64,000 nucleotides of DNA. Source: Planctomycetota bacterium (GTDB lineage Bacteria; Planctomycetota; UBA8742; UBA2392). Shown here piece after piece: positions 7,739-19,399 of this stretch (within the stretch, counting starts at the first letter, position 1; the number at the start of each line of letters is the position of its first letter). Both the position numbers and the translations under genes were made by a program. The notes under the pieces were generated by a model that saw only the letters and a program-made list of their open reading frames with translations, had not been told where the DNA came from and searched no databases. Location of the stretch: the NCBI GenBank assembly GCA_016712285.1, contig JADJRK010000001.1, forward strand, positions 1,550,001 through 1,614,000, given 5' to 3'.

Positions 7739-7779
7739 GATGGATGGAGCAACGACGCTCCTGCGTTGCTAAGGAAGCC

Positions 7780-8208
7780 ATGAGCGCCAAGGTCATCGCC
7801 ATCATCCTGCTGTTTGCCGTCGCCGTTGCCGGCGCCGTCACCCTTGCCCTGTACGAGGGCGGCGTCGAGTATCGCTCGGTCGACCAGCTGACCGCCGAAA
7901 GCTACGGCGGTGAGCGCGTCAAGGTGAAGGCGCAGGTGCTCGAGATCAGCAGCCCCTTCAAGCCGACTGTCTTCACCTGCGCCGACATTCCTGCAGAAGG
8001 CCAGCAGCTTGATGCAAACGCCCGCGTAATCACGGTGATCTACGAGGGCGACGACGTGCCCCAGAACCTGAAGAAGGCCGCCCACGTAACACTTGAAGGC
8101 CGCTACGACCACAAGCGCGGCGCCTTTGTTGCCACCATGATCCAGACCCAGTGCCCGTCACGCTATGAAGGCCAGGAACTGACCCCGGCTGAGCCGGCCC
8201 AACCGTAA
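7780..8208 (+). CDS. ccmE: Cytochrome c maturation protein CcmE, CxxxY type
   Basis: 142 residues, the usual CcmE size. ATG 7780 has AAGGA nine bases upstream; the earlier in-frame ATG at 7744 lacks a site. An N-terminal membrane anchor (V-I-A-I-I-L-L-F-A-V-A-V-A-G-A-V) is followed by a short OB-fold domain with V-K-V-K-A-Q-V and V-I-Y-E-G-D-D-V-P-Q-N-L-K. CcmE is the periplasmic heme chaperone that hands heme to CcmF. Classical CcmE binds heme through His in HxxxY; here the motif is C125-P-S-R-Y129. The CxxxY variant is established for some Desulfovibrio and archaeal proteins. It lies 24 bp upstream of ccmF, consistent with an operon. Confidence 0.88.
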   Translation: MSAKVIAIILLFAVAVAGAVTLALYEGGVEYRSVDQLTAESYGGERVKVKAQVLEISSPFKPTVFTCADIPAEGQQLDANARVITVIYEGDDVPQNLKKAAHVTLEGRYDHKRGAFVATMIQTQCPSRYEGQELTPAEPAQP

Positions 8209-8232
8209 CGGCAGGCAGTTGTCGAGACGCCT

Positions 8233-11504
<3,272 letters not shown>

Positions 11505-11508
<4 letters not shown>

Positions 11509-11963
11509 AGATGCTGACACCATTGCTGCTTCTGCTGCTGTTCGCGGCACCTCTTTCGGCCCGCTCGCCCGAAGAAGCCGACATGCTGTACCACGACGTG
11601 GGCGACCAGATGTTCTGCATTTGCGGCGGCTGCCGCGACGCGCTGCTGGAATGCAGCATGAACAACTGCAGTTCCAAGGTGCTGCAGCGCGAGTTTCTGC
11701 GCGAGCTGTGCGCCGATGAAAAGCTCGACGCTGCCGGCATCAAAGCCGGCATGGTCAAACGCTTCGGCCCCAAGGTGCTGCAGGTGCCCGAGGAAAGCTC
11801 GTTGTTCCCGATTCTCGGTGTCGCCGTGCTGTTGCTTTCGGCTGCATTCGGTTTCGGGTTCTGGGCGGTGACCCGCAAGGGTGCGGCGCCGCAGCCGGCA
11901 CCGGAAACGCCGACCGACGAAATGGACTCGCGCATCGAGCGCGACATCAAGGAGCTCGAATGA
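11505..11963 (+). CDS. ccmH: CcmH/CycL/NrfF-type cytochrome c maturation thioredox protein
   Basis: 152 residues. A signal peptide (M-L-T-P-L-L-L-L-L-L-F-A-A-P-L-S-A) precedes the redox core C-I-C-G-G-C-R-D-A-L-L-E-C-S-M-N-N-C, close to the C-P-C-G-G-C form of the family and richer in Cys than the classic LRCxxC. A membrane anchor follows at about 104-126 and a charged tail ends the chain. The protein keeps apocytochrome cysteines reduced for heme attachment. It overlaps ccmF upstream and the next gene downstream by 4 bp each, so translation is probably coupled. Confidence 0.85.
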
Positions 11964-12343
11964 ACCGTAAGCTGACCGGCATCCTGCTGGCAAGCGCCGC
12001 CTGTGGCGCGCTTTCGGCTGCGTTTGCGCCCGCGATCGCACCGGTCGTGTTTGTGGTCGTGCTGATCACGCTGTCGCCGTTTGCGCGCGCGAAGCGCCTG
12101 TGGTTCGTGGGCGACGTGGAAAGCGAATACCGCATTGTCTCCCGCCGCCGCGCCGAGGCCCTGCGCGCCATGAAAGACCTGGCCGACGACAAGCTGGCCG
12201 GCAAGGTGACAGCGGCCGAGGCCGCCAGCCTGCGCCCCGCGATGCTGCAGGCCGCCAAGGACCTGACGACGCAGCTTGATCGGCTGCAGGCCCGCCGCGC
12301 CGAGATACGCAAGAAAATCGAGGGCGAGCTTGCATCCAAGTAA
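11960..12343 (+). CDS. Small membrane protein of the ccm cluster with coiled-coil tail
   Basis: 127 residues. Two closely spaced hydrophobic stretches occupy residues 5-42. A helical charged tail follows (S-R-R-R-A-E-A-L-R-A-M-K-D-L and L-D-R-L-Q-A-R-R-A-E-I-R-K-K-I). The ATGA overlap with ccmH ties it to cytochrome c maturation. Its layout, membrane anchor then helical tail, resembles the N-terminal part of CcmI or the small proteins that accompany CcmH in other phyla, but those often have a zinc ribbon and this one has no Cys pairs. Function is inferred from position only. Confidence 0.6.
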   Translation: MNRKLTGILLASAACGALSAAFAPAIAPVVFVVVLITLSPFARAKRLWFVGDVESEYRIVSRRRAEALRAMKDLADDKLAGKVTAAEAASLRPAMLQAAKDLTTQLDRLQARRAEIRKKIEGELASK

Positions 12344-12359
12344 GGGCCGGCCCGAAAGC

Positions 12360-13943
12360 ATGCGCGTTGCCGACGGAGGGGTGCGGTCGCTTGGGCTTGT
12401 TGCGCTGGTGCTGTTGTGCGCGCCGCTGGCCGCCCAGGGCACGATCACCGGCACGCTCAAGGACATCGCCGGCACCACGACCTGGTTGGCCGAGCCGGTC
12501 ACCGTGGCCGCCATCGTGCTGCCCGATGACTCTCACCCGTTCAATGAAATCTGCGCCGGCACCTGGCAGGAAGCCATGGAAGCGCTGTCACAAGGCCGCA
12601 ATCCTGAGACGCCCTTTGGCGGCCTGGCGGGCGGCGTGACACCGACCGCGACCAGTGTCGTCCAGAGCGACGCCGACGGCCGCTTTCAGCTTGTGTCGTT
12701 GCCGCTGGAGCAAAGGATTGCCGTCGCGGCAAAGATTGACGGCCTGTGGTGGCCCCTTGAGCGCGAACAGTGGCTGACGGAAGCCGCGCCATCGGCGCAG
12801 GTTGAATTGCCTTTCTTTGCACTCGACAGAAACACATTGCCGTCGTTGCGCGAGCACAAACTCGAAGTTCACCTGACGGTGCGGCCTGACCTGAAGTACG
12901 CAAGCCTGAGCATCGACGAAACGATCGTCATCGAAAACAACGACCCCAGCCGCGGCCTGATGCTCGAGATCAGCCTCGACGTAGCCATGGCGCCCGACAT
13001 TCTCGCGCGGCACCTGCCTTCGTTGTATGGCTCGCAGTTGTTCTTCATGCAGGGCACAAGCTCGTTGCCGGCCGTCAGTGCGTCAGAAGCGTCAGCGCTG
13101 GCACGGCAAGCCTGGCGGTTCGGCGGCGTTGACGTGATGCACGGCGCACAGGCCGTTTACAACAAGGGCCCACAGTTCAGCGCCGACAACTGGCACCCGA
13201 TGAACACCGACGGCCTGCACATGCTGGCGGCCGGCGACACGCAATACATCGAGACGCCCTCGCCGTCGGCGCGCAAAGCTGCAATCGTGTTCCGGCGCCC
13301 GGTGCCGCCCGCGCTCAATGGCAAGCCCGGGTCGTTGCAGTTGCGATTGCTGCACCGCGCGGGCGTGCCGCTGGACAACCCCGCCGGCAAAGTCGCCTTT
13401 GCCCGCATCTTTCCGCACGAGTTGCTGTCGGCCACAGCCGGCGCGCACGCGGGCGTGGTGCTGCAAGCGCTGGTCAAAGATGGCCACCGGCGGCTGTATG
13501 AAACGCAGATCGCGGGCGACCCGACCCGCATGGCATCGACGCGCAACCCGGCACTGGTTGCCGGCGAAGAGGTGCAGTTTGTGCTGGGCCTGGATGAACC
13601 GACACAGGCTGAGCTCAAGGCGCTGTCTGACCCGGTGGCCCCACCCGCCGCACAGGAAGACACAGACCATTCCAGGTTTCGTTGGGACATGCTGTTCAAG
13701 GCGCTGGCTGTCGTGTTCGGGCTCGCGTTCGTCGGCGCGCTGGTTGCCAGTGTGCGCTGGCCGCGGGAAAAGCAACTTGAGCGGCTGGCCAACCTGCCCG
13801 CGTCACGCGCCGAGGTCGTTGCAGCCCTGAAGAGCCTGGAGACAGACTACGAAGCCCGGCGACTGCCAGCCGCAGCCTACATCGAGCAACGCCAGCGTCT
13901 GCTGAACCGGCTGATCGAGTTCGACGCCAAGGGCGATGCCTGA
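12360..13943 (+). CDS. Membrane-anchored extracytoplasmic protein in the ccm cluster, unknown function
   Basis: 527 residues from ATG 12360, which gives a signal peptide (L-G-L-V-A-L-V-L-L-C-A-P-L-A-A-Q-G); a longer start at 12276 would run through the previous gene. The N-terminal 120 residues look like a carboxypeptidase-regulatory beta domain (A-D-G-R-F-Q-L-V-S-L-P). The centre is beta-rich without a family I recognise. A single membrane helix lies near residues 445-465. The cytoplasmic tail (L-P-A-S-R-A-E-V-V-A-A-L-K-S-L-E-T-D-Y-E) ends in a short helical hairpin of the SHOCT kind. Its place between ccmH and ccmA suggests a link to cytochrome maturation or export. Confidence 0.6.
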   Translation: MRVADGGVRSLGLVALVLLCAPLAAQGTITGTLKDIAGTTTWLAEPVTVAAIVLPDDSHPFNEICAGTWQEAMEALSQGRNPETPFGGLAGGVTPTATSVVQSDADGRFQLVSLPLEQRIAVAAKIDGLWWPLEREQWLTEAAPSAQVELPFFALDRNTLPSLREHKLEVHLTVRPDLKYASLSIDETIVIENNDPSRGLMLEISLDVAMAPDILARHLPSLYGSQLFFMQGTSSLPAVSASEASALARQAWRFGGVDVMHGAQAVYNKGPQFSADNWHPMNTDGLHMLAAGDTQYIETPSPSARKAAIVFRRPVPPALNGKPGSLQLRLLHRAGVPLDNPAGKVAFARIFPHELLSATAGAHAGVVLQALVKDGHRRLYETQIAGDPTRMASTRNPALVAGEEVQFVLGLDEPTQAELKALSDPVAPPAAQEDTDHSRFRWDMLFKALAVVFGLAFVGALVASVRWPREKQLERLANLPASRAEVVAALKSLETDYEARRLPAAAYIEQRQRLLNRLIEFDAKGDA

Positions 13944-13990
13944 GTCAGGGCTGGCAGCATGGAGCACCGGAACTCAAGATCAGGTTTGCC

Positions 13991-14626
13991 ATGCAGCTCA
14001 CGTGCAACAATCTCACCCGCAACTTCGGCGCAACGCGCGCACTGCGCGGTGTTGACCTGTCGGCGGCGCCCGGCGACATCATTGCCGTGATCGGCGCCAA
14101 CGGCGCCGGCAAGAGCACGCTGGTCCGCATACTCGCAACGCTGCTCAAGCCCGACGGCGGCAGCTTCTCACTGGGCGAGCTTGACTCGCGCCGCGACACA
14201 ACACGGCTGCGCGCCCACGTTGGCTATCTGGGGCACGAAAGCATGCTGGATGCGGCTCTGACCGGGCGCGAGAACTTGCGGCTCTTCGCACGGCTTTACG
14301 GTATGCCGGCTGGTCGCGGCGATGAACTGATCGAGCGCTTTGACGCGCGCTATGCCGACTCGCCGGTCTCGGAACTTTCGCGCGGCCAGGAACAGACGAT
14401 CGGGCTGTGTCGCGCGATCCTGCACGACCCGGCACTGCTGCTGCTGGATGAACCATCAACCGGCCTTGATGCCGCGGCACAGACGCGCCTCTGGCAAGCC
14501 GCCAAGGACCACGCCGCCGCCGGCCGCATCGTGATCTTTACCACACACGATCACACGGCTGCGGAAGGAGTCGCCCAACGCACGCTCGAACTAAAGGAAG
14601 GAAGTGTTGTCGGGCAACGCGGGTGA
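13991..14626 (+). CDS. ccmA: Heme-exporter type ABC ATPase CcmA
   Basis: 211 residues, the normal length for CcmA. Walker A is G-A-N-G-A-G-K-S near residue 37. The linker G-Y-L-G-H-E-S-M-L-D-A-A-L-T-G-R-E-N-L is characteristic of CcmA; E. coli has an equivalent G-H-Q. The signature L-S-R-G-Q, Walker B L-L-L-L-D-E-P and the switch His in T-T-H-D-H are all present. CcmA drives release of holo-CcmE. The membrane partners CcmB and CcmC are not in this window, so the system is split or the partners lie elsewhere. Confidence 0.88.
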   Translation: MQLTCNNLTRNFGATRALRGVDLSAAPGDIIAVIGANGAGKSTLVRILATLLKPDGGSFSLGELDSRRDTTRLRAHVGYLGHESMLDAALTGRENLRLFARLYGMPAGRGDELIERFDARYADSPVSELSRGQEQTIGLCRAILHDPALLLLDEPSTGLDAAAQTRLWQAAKDHAAAGRIVIFTTHDHTAAEGVAQRTLELKEGSVVGQRG

Positions 14627-14653
14627 CAGCGGGTTACCTGCCCGATACCGCGC

Positions 14654-14681
14654 TTGCACCTGAAAGGAAGTGCGTTAGCAT
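14654..14681 (+). promoter_or_regulatory. Weak candidate promoter for the pseudopilin operon
   Basis: TTGCAC (14654-14659), 16-bp spacer, TAGCAT (14676-14681) in the 182-bp gap between ccmA and the first pseudopilin gene. Each box matches only part of the consensus. The rest of the gap shows only a small GCGAC/GTCGC hairpin at 14729-14743. Confidence 0.3.
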
Positions 14682-14808
14682 AAATACCCCCACAGAATTG
14701 CATGGAACCTGCGTAGTGGCTGGCACTTGCGACGATTGGTCGCGGCCCACGCAGAGAAATGGCGTAACCTTTGCGAGGCATGTTTCTTAGACAGGCGCTG
14801 GAGGTTCA

Positions 14809-15348
14809 ATGATATCCGCACGAAGGTCGGGTTTTACCCTGATCGAGATTCTCATTGTCGTCGGCATCATCGGTCTGCTTGTGACCGTGCTGCTGGCTGT
14901 GCTGCTTGGCGCCATGGACAAGGGCGATGAGCACATGGCCAAAGACTTCGTGAACAACCGTATCCCGGCTGCCATGACCACCTGGCAGCAGAAGAACGGC
15001 CTGGGCAGCAGCGACTTCCCGCGCAGCCCGAACATGAAGGACGGCAAAGACTACATCGACGGCAACATCGAGCTTTACCTTGAACTGGTCAAGAAGCCCG
15101 TGGACGGCGGCGAACAGCCGTACGTCGAAGACAGCGGCTACGTCAAGGGCGACCGCAACGGCAAGCCGTTCTTCCAGGACCCCTGGGGCAACCCGTACAT
15201 CTATCGCAACTACTCGCAGAAGCGCAGCAAAAGCGGCAACGACACGCAAACGCGCATCAAGACGAAGTACTCTGAGGCATACGACGTGATCTCGATGGGG
15301 CCCGACGGCCTGTACGAGACCGACGACGACATCGCCAAGGGGAAATAA
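14809..15348 (+). CDS. Type II secretion major-pseudopilin-like protein (GspG type)
   Basis: 179 residues. A six-residue basic leader and G-F-T-L-I-E-I-L-I-V-V-G-I-I-G-L-L form a class III prepilin signal, cut after Gly by prepilin peptidase. The globular part contains D-P-W-G-N-P-Y-I-Y and ends with S-M-G-P-D-G-L-Y-E-T-D-D-D-I; these are the hallmarks and the calcium-binding loop of GspG. A GGAGG precedes the ATG. It is the first of five tandem pseudopilin genes, and its TAA overlaps the next ATG by one base. Confidence 0.85.
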   Translation: MISARRSGFTLIEILIVVGIIGLLVTVLLAVLLGAMDKGDEHMAKDFVNNRIPAAMTTWQQKNGLGSSDFPRSPNMKDGKDYIDGNIELYLELVKKPVDGGEQPYVEDSGYVKGDRNGKPFFQDPWGNPYIYRNYSQKRSKSGNDTQTRIKTKYSEAYDVISMGPDGLYETDDDIAKGK

Positions 15349-15926
15349 TGAGACCGCTCGCGCGAAGCAACAAGGGTTTCACGCTGATCGAGTTGATGAT
15401 CGTGATCGGCATCATCGCCGTGCTGGTGGTGGTGCTTGCGATTGCGATTCTGCCGTGGCTTTCGAAGTCCGACGAAAACAACACCAAGACGCTGCTGCAA
15501 AGCGTGCACGCGGCGGTCAGCGGCAACAAGAATGTGCTGACGATCGAGAAGTTCAAGAAAGACGCCGGCGGCATGGCGGTCAAGATTGACAGCAACGACG
15601 ACATTGCCCAGGCGCAGATGCTGCTGTTCTACATCGCGCCCAGCAAGGAAGTGTGGGACAACTCGGCGCTGTACAAGGGCACGAACTACAACCCGACAAA
15701 CCGCCCCGAAGAGTTCACCGAGTTCACGAACAGCGACAACGCCAGCCGTCTGCCCTATCTCGTGGACGCCTGGGGCAACCCGCTGGTGTACAGCTACGAC
15801 AAGGTTGCCAAGACCGTCTACATCTACTCGCGCGGCACCGACGGCCAGGCCAAGACTGACGACGACCTGATTCTCGACACAAGCTCAGGCACGATCAAGC
15901 TGCGTTCAGAGTTCCCCAAGAAGTGA
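15348..15926 (+). CDS. Second GspG-like pseudopilin
   Basis: 192 residues. The prepilin signal is K-G-F-T-L-I-E-L-M-I-V-I-G-I-I-A-V-L. The C-terminal part again has D-A-W-G-N-P-L-V-Y and R-G-T-D-G-Q-A-K-T-D-D-D-L, the GspG calcium-loop pattern, so this is a paralogue of the preceding gene. Spacing between the signal and the D-A-W-G-N motif is longer, with a segment rich in Lys and Asn. The start codon overlaps the previous stop, which implies coupled translation. Confidence 0.82.
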   Translation: MRPLARSNKGFTLIELMIVIGIIAVLVVVLAIAILPWLSKSDENNTKTLLQSVHAAVSGNKNVLTIEKFKKDAGGMAVKIDSNDDIAQAQMLLFYIAPSKEVWDNSALYKGTNYNPTNRPEEFTEFTNSDNASRLPYLVDAWGNPLVYSYDKVAKTVYIYSRGTDGQAKTDDDLILDTSSGTIKLRSEFPKK

Positions 15927-15964
15927 GCACAAGTAAGCGGAAGCAGGCAACACGGAGCATACGC

Positions 15965-16639
15965 ATGCACAGGAACACAAGACGCGCCTTCACCCTGATG
16001 GAACTGCTGGTGGTGGTTGCGTTGATTGCGCTGCTGGTGACCGTGATGGTTCCGGTCATGCTCGGCTTCATGAAGGGCCGCGGCCTTGGCATGATCGGCA
16101 ACAACTTCGCGGGCTTTGTCGCATACGCCCGCACCGAGGCCATGAACACCCGCCAGACCCACGTCATCGTCACCTACTTTGAGCCCGAGACCATTCCCAC
16201 CGGCGGCGAGTTCGACCGCGAAGCCGGCCCCAGCGTGGTGCTGTACCGCATCAACACCCGGCCCGGCCCTGACGAGCAGCGCATCAACTACGTCAAGCAG
16301 CTTGACTTCGCCGGCGGCATCGGCGGGTCGGTGGACTTTGCGTATTCATGGAAGTCGCGCGCGCCGCTGGGCCCGAGCCTGCTGCTGCCCGACGACGCCA
16401 ACCAGCGCTTTTCGGGCAAGTACAAGCTGGTGCTGCTGCCCGACGGCCGCATTGAAGTACCCGACGACAAGCCCGGCTATGTGCTGGACACCGGCGAAGT
16501 CAAGGGCATCAAGACCGACATGGTGCTGACCGACGGCGACCGCTATGTGTTCGTAGACGTCAACGCCGCAACCGGTGCACTGAAACGCTCGAACATCATC
16601 AACCAGGAAGACTGCGACGAGATTGCCGTCGCGCCGTAG
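15965..16639 (+). CDS. GspH-like minor pseudopilin
   Basis: 224 residues from ATG 15965, which has GGAG at 15954-15957 and leaves a 7-residue leader (MHRNTRR) before A-F-T-L-M-E-L-L-V-V-V-A-L. A GTG at 15923 overlapping the previous stop is a possible alternative. The residue before the cleavage site is Ala rather than Gly, which prepilin peptidases can accept. The beta-rich body has the arrangement of GspH/FimT proteins (A-R-T-E-A-M-N-T-R-Q-T-H-V). Minor pseudopilins form the tip that starts pilus assembly. Confidence 0.75.
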   Translation: MHRNTRRAFTLMELLVVVALIALLVTVMVPVMLGFMKGRGLGMIGNNFAGFVAYARTEAMNTRQTHVIVTYFEPETIPTGGEFDREAGPSVVLYRINTRPGPDEQRINYVKQLDFAGGIGGSVDFAYSWKSRAPLGPSLLLPDDANQRFSGKYKLVLLPDGRIEVPDDKPGYVLDTGEVKGIKTDMVLTDGDRYVFVDVNAATGALKRSNIINQEDCDEIAVAP

Positions 16640-16656
16640 TGCCAGGAGTGCCGTAC

Positions 16657-17424
16657 ATGCAACGATCAACCAAACGCAGGGGCTTTACGCTGACCGAAAT
16701 CCTGGTTGCGCTGGCGATCTTCGCCCTGGGCGGCACCGCGATCATGGCGCTGTTCATCACGAACATCCGCCTCTCGCGGCAAGCCATGGACTACACCCGC
16801 GCCGCAGAAATCACCCGCAATGCCCGCTCATTGATGACACAGGCGGTCAGCCGACCGATCGTGCTGGGCGACGAGGACCGGATTTACCAGTTCAGTTATC
16901 CCGGCACCTCCCTGACGCTTGAGCCCAAGAAGTATCGCGAGCAGCACGAACAAAGCACAACCAGCACCGGCGGCGCCGCCGAAGAATCCATGGGCGGCAC
17001 CGCGGTCGACAACAGCGTGTTTTTCCGGCTGCCGAAAGTGATGTTCAACGCCGCCGCGGCCACCAGCGACAACGACCTGATGATTACCGACATCCCCAGC
17101 GACGGCCTGGGTGGCAACGGCGCCGCACGCAACTGGGAAAACGGCGACCCGATGGTGTTCCGGTTCAAGCCCGACATGATGCGGCGCTCAGGCGCGATCG
17201 ACGGCATGGACCCCGACGACCGCATGGCCTACCAGTTCGACCTGCAGATCCGCCGCAGCGTGCTGCGCAGCGGCGTCAAGGACGCCAAGGGCGTGGGCGG
17301 CATGCAGCCGATGGACGACCTGTTTGTCGTGCACATCCGCATTTACAAAGGCTTCGAGTTCGACCCCGAAGTGCAGAATGACCCCTTCTTTGAGTGGGAC
17401 TTTTACGTCAGCGCCACCCGCTAA
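16657..17424 (+). CDS. GspI-like minor pseudopilin
   Basis: 255 residues. ATG 16657 follows AGGAG at 16644-16648. The prepilin signal is R-R-G-F-T-L-T-E-I-L-V-A-L-A-I-F-A-L-G-G-T-A, typical of the I subfamily with A-I-F. The rest is rich in Asp, Gly and Met and has no motif I can name. It is longer than proteobacterial GspI (about 120). Order G, G, H, I, J in this cluster supports the assignment more than the sequence alone. Confidence 0.72.
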   Translation: MQRSTKRRGFTLTEILVALAIFALGGTAIMALFITNIRLSRQAMDYTRAAEITRNARSLMTQAVSRPIVLGDEDRIYQFSYPGTSLTLEPKKYREQHEQSTTSTGGAAEESMGGTAVDNSVFFRLPKVMFNAAAATSDNDLMITDIPSDGLGGNGAARNWENGDPMVFRFKPDMMRRSGAIDGMDPDDRMAYQFDLQIRRSVLRSGVKDAKGVGGMQPMDDLFVVHIRIYKGFEFDPEVQNDPFFEWDFYVSATR

Positions 17425-17435
17425 CGGAGCATGCC

Positions 17436-18482
17436 ATGAGGCAATTCAAGAAGGGTTTCACACTGCTTGAGCTGATGATCGCCATCACGCTGATGCTGGT
17501 GGTGATGCTCATGCTGAACTCGATGTTCCGCAACGCCCAGGAAATGTACCTGCGCGCCGCACGCCGCGTGGACGTCTACAGCCAGGCCCGCGCATCGTTG
17601 GACATGATTGAGCAGGACATGCTGAAGATGAAGACCGGGCAATCCAAAGAGTCCGTTCACATGCGCAGCCTGACGCCCGCCGACTGGCGCGACCCCAACA
17701 GCGCCCGCGAAGGCCAGATGTACACCACCATGACGGACTGGGTGGCGCCTGATGAAAACCAGTCACGCAACATTCGCGAATTCCTGTCGTTCTACGGCAC
17801 CAACACGTGGTGGGACGCAACCCAGCGCAAGTACGTCACCGGCGAAGCGCTGGTGGTCTACTACCTGCGCCGGCGCCCTGACATCAAGGACTTCCAGGAA
17901 GAAGGCGCCTACCTGGTGCGTCGCCTCATCCCGCAGCGCAGCCTGGCCGAGATCGCGGCCATCGGCAAAGGCTCCAAGGCCGTCACGCCGATGACCGTTA
18001 CCGAGGACGAACTTGCCAGCTTCGTCTACGCCGTGCACATGTACGTCGATGACCAGGCCGCCTTCCAGGTGGCTGAACGCTTTCGCGACTTCCGCTACGA
18101 CATCATGCCCGAATGCCGCCGCAACCATCCCAACAGCAAGTGGCTGTGGGTAGCGCAGGGTGCCAGGGCCCAGCCGCCGGGTGTGCAGCCGCCCCCCGCG
18201 GGCAACGTAACGCTGCTGCTGCCGACGCCGCCCGAGGGCGACCGCGTTGAGTTCGGCGGCAACTGGCAAACTTCGACCTCGATGGACCGCGGGTTCGTGT
18301 CTTCGCGCTGGAACTACCCAAGCGTCGTGATGGTCGACCTGATGATGGTGGACCGCGGCCTGCAGCGCATGGACCCGACCACCGGCGACGGCACCTATCG
18401 CTCGTTTGCCCGCGCGGTGCAGTTGCCCGTGTCAGGGCCGATGTACCGCCTGGACGAAGCCGACCTCAAGATCCTGCGCTGA
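17436..18482 (+). CDS. GspJ-like minor pseudopilin
   Basis: 348 residues. ATG 17436 has CGGAG 7 bases upstream. The prepilin signal is K-K-G-F-T-L-L-E-L-M-I-A-I-T-L-M-L-V-V-M-L. It is followed by R-A-S-L-D-M-I-E-Q-D-M-L, close to the GspJ segment that follows the helix, and by Y-Y-L-R-R-R-P in the strand-rich body. It is the last of the five pseudopilin genes; a terminator follows 19 bp after the stop. Secretin, ATPase and inner-membrane platform genes are not in this window. Confidence 0.75.
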   Translation: MRQFKKGFTLLELMIAITLMLVVMLMLNSMFRNAQEMYLRAARRVDVYSQARASLDMIEQDMLKMKTGQSKESVHMRSLTPADWRDPNSAREGQMYTTMTDWVAPDENQSRNIREFLSFYGTNTWWDATQRKYVTGEALVVYYLRRRPDIKDFQEEGAYLVRRLIPQRSLAEIAAIGKGSKAVTPMTVTEDELASFVYAVHMYVDDQAAFQVAERFRDFRYDIMPECRRNHPNSKWLWVAQGARAQPPGVQPPPAGNVTLLLPTPPEGDRVEFGGNWQTSTSMDRGFVSSRWNYPSVVMVDLMMVDRGLQRMDPTTGDGTYRSFARAVQLPVSGPMYRLDEADLKILR

Positions 18483-18501
18483 TTCGCTGCCGCAAACCGA
18501 C

Positions 18502-18533
18502 CGGCCCCGGCGCCTTTGCCGGGGCCGTTTCTT
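18502..18533 (+). terminator. Rho-independent terminator after the pseudopilin operon
   Basis: CGGCCCCGGC (18502-18511), loop GCCTTT, GCCGGGGCCG (18518-18527), then TTTCTT: a perfect 10-bp GC stem with a short T-run. Confidence 0.85.
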
Positions 18534-18624
18534 GGCCCTTGCCAATCGCCCCCGATTCGCCGATCATGCCGTTACGGAACTCAGCAGGGATAGCCCGAAG
18601 GCTTGAAGCGGGGAAGGCAACGCA

Positions 18625-19389
18625 GTGCGCATCGCGATCGTCTCGGACATCCACAGCAACATCGAGGCAATGAACGCAGTGCTCGGGGACATTGACAACC
18701 TCGGCTGCGAGAAAATTTATTGCCTGGGCGACCTGATTGACTACGGCCCCAACCCCTGCGAAGTGCTCGACATCGCGATGGAGCGCTTTGACCTTTGCCT
18801 GCTGGGCAACCACGAAGAAGCATTGATGCTCGTGGCCGAGGACTTCAATGAGCGCGCCATGCGCAGCGTAGAGTGGACGCGCGAACAACTGAACAGCCGC
18901 GATCTCTCGACCGAAAAGCGCAAGGCCTACTGGAACTACCTGGACAGCCTGAACAAGGTCCGGCAGCACAAGCAGGGCGACCTGCTGTTCGTCCACGGCA
19001 GCCCGCGCAAGCCCACGCACGAGTACGTGTTTCCCAAGGACAGCCTGGACCAGCCCAAGATCCGCAGCATGTTTGCCAAGTTCGACCGCTTCTGTTTCTG
19101 CGGGCACAGCCACATCCCCGGCATCTACAGCGAGACCGGCAAGTACGGGCACCCGAAGAACCTGAACAACGGCGAGCTTGACCTGCGGCGCTTTCGCAAG
19201 CTGCTGGTGAACGTGGGCAGTGTGGGCCAGCCCCGCGACCACGACACGCGCGCATGCTATGTGGTGATCGACGGCAGCCGGCTGATGTTCCGGCGCGTCG
19301 AGTACGACTACGAAACCACTGTAGAAAAGCTGCGCGCGATCAAAGAGCTGCCGACGATGCTCGCCGACCGCCTGTTGCACGGCAAGTAG
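18625..19389 (+). CDS. Calcineurin-type metallophosphoesterase
   Basis: 254 residues, GTG start with GGAAGG upstream. All metal-binding blocks of the YfcE/MJ0936-type family are present: S-D-I-H-S-N near residue 7, G-D-L-I-D-Y-G-P-N-P near 35, L-L-G-N-H-E near 55 and C-G-H-S-H-I-P near 165. The enzymes hydrolyse phosphomonoesters or diesters with two bound metals; the natural substrate here is unknown. The protein has no signal peptide and is probably cytoplasmic. It stands alone between a terminator and a convergent gene. Confidence 0.85.
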   Translation: MRIAIVSDIHSNIEAMNAVLGDIDNLGCEKIYCLGDLIDYGPNPCEVLDIAMERFDLCLLGNHEEALMLVAEDFNERAMRSVEWTREQLNSRDLSTEKRKAYWNYLDSLNKVRQHKQGDLLFVHGSPRKPTHEYVFPKDSLDQPKIRSMFAKFDRFCFCGHSHIPGIYSETGKYGHPKNLNNGELDLRRFRKLLVNVGSVGQPRDHDTRACYVVIDGSRLMFRRVEYDYETTVEKLRAIKELPTMLADRLLHGK

Positions 19390-19399
19390 GCCGAACGGT

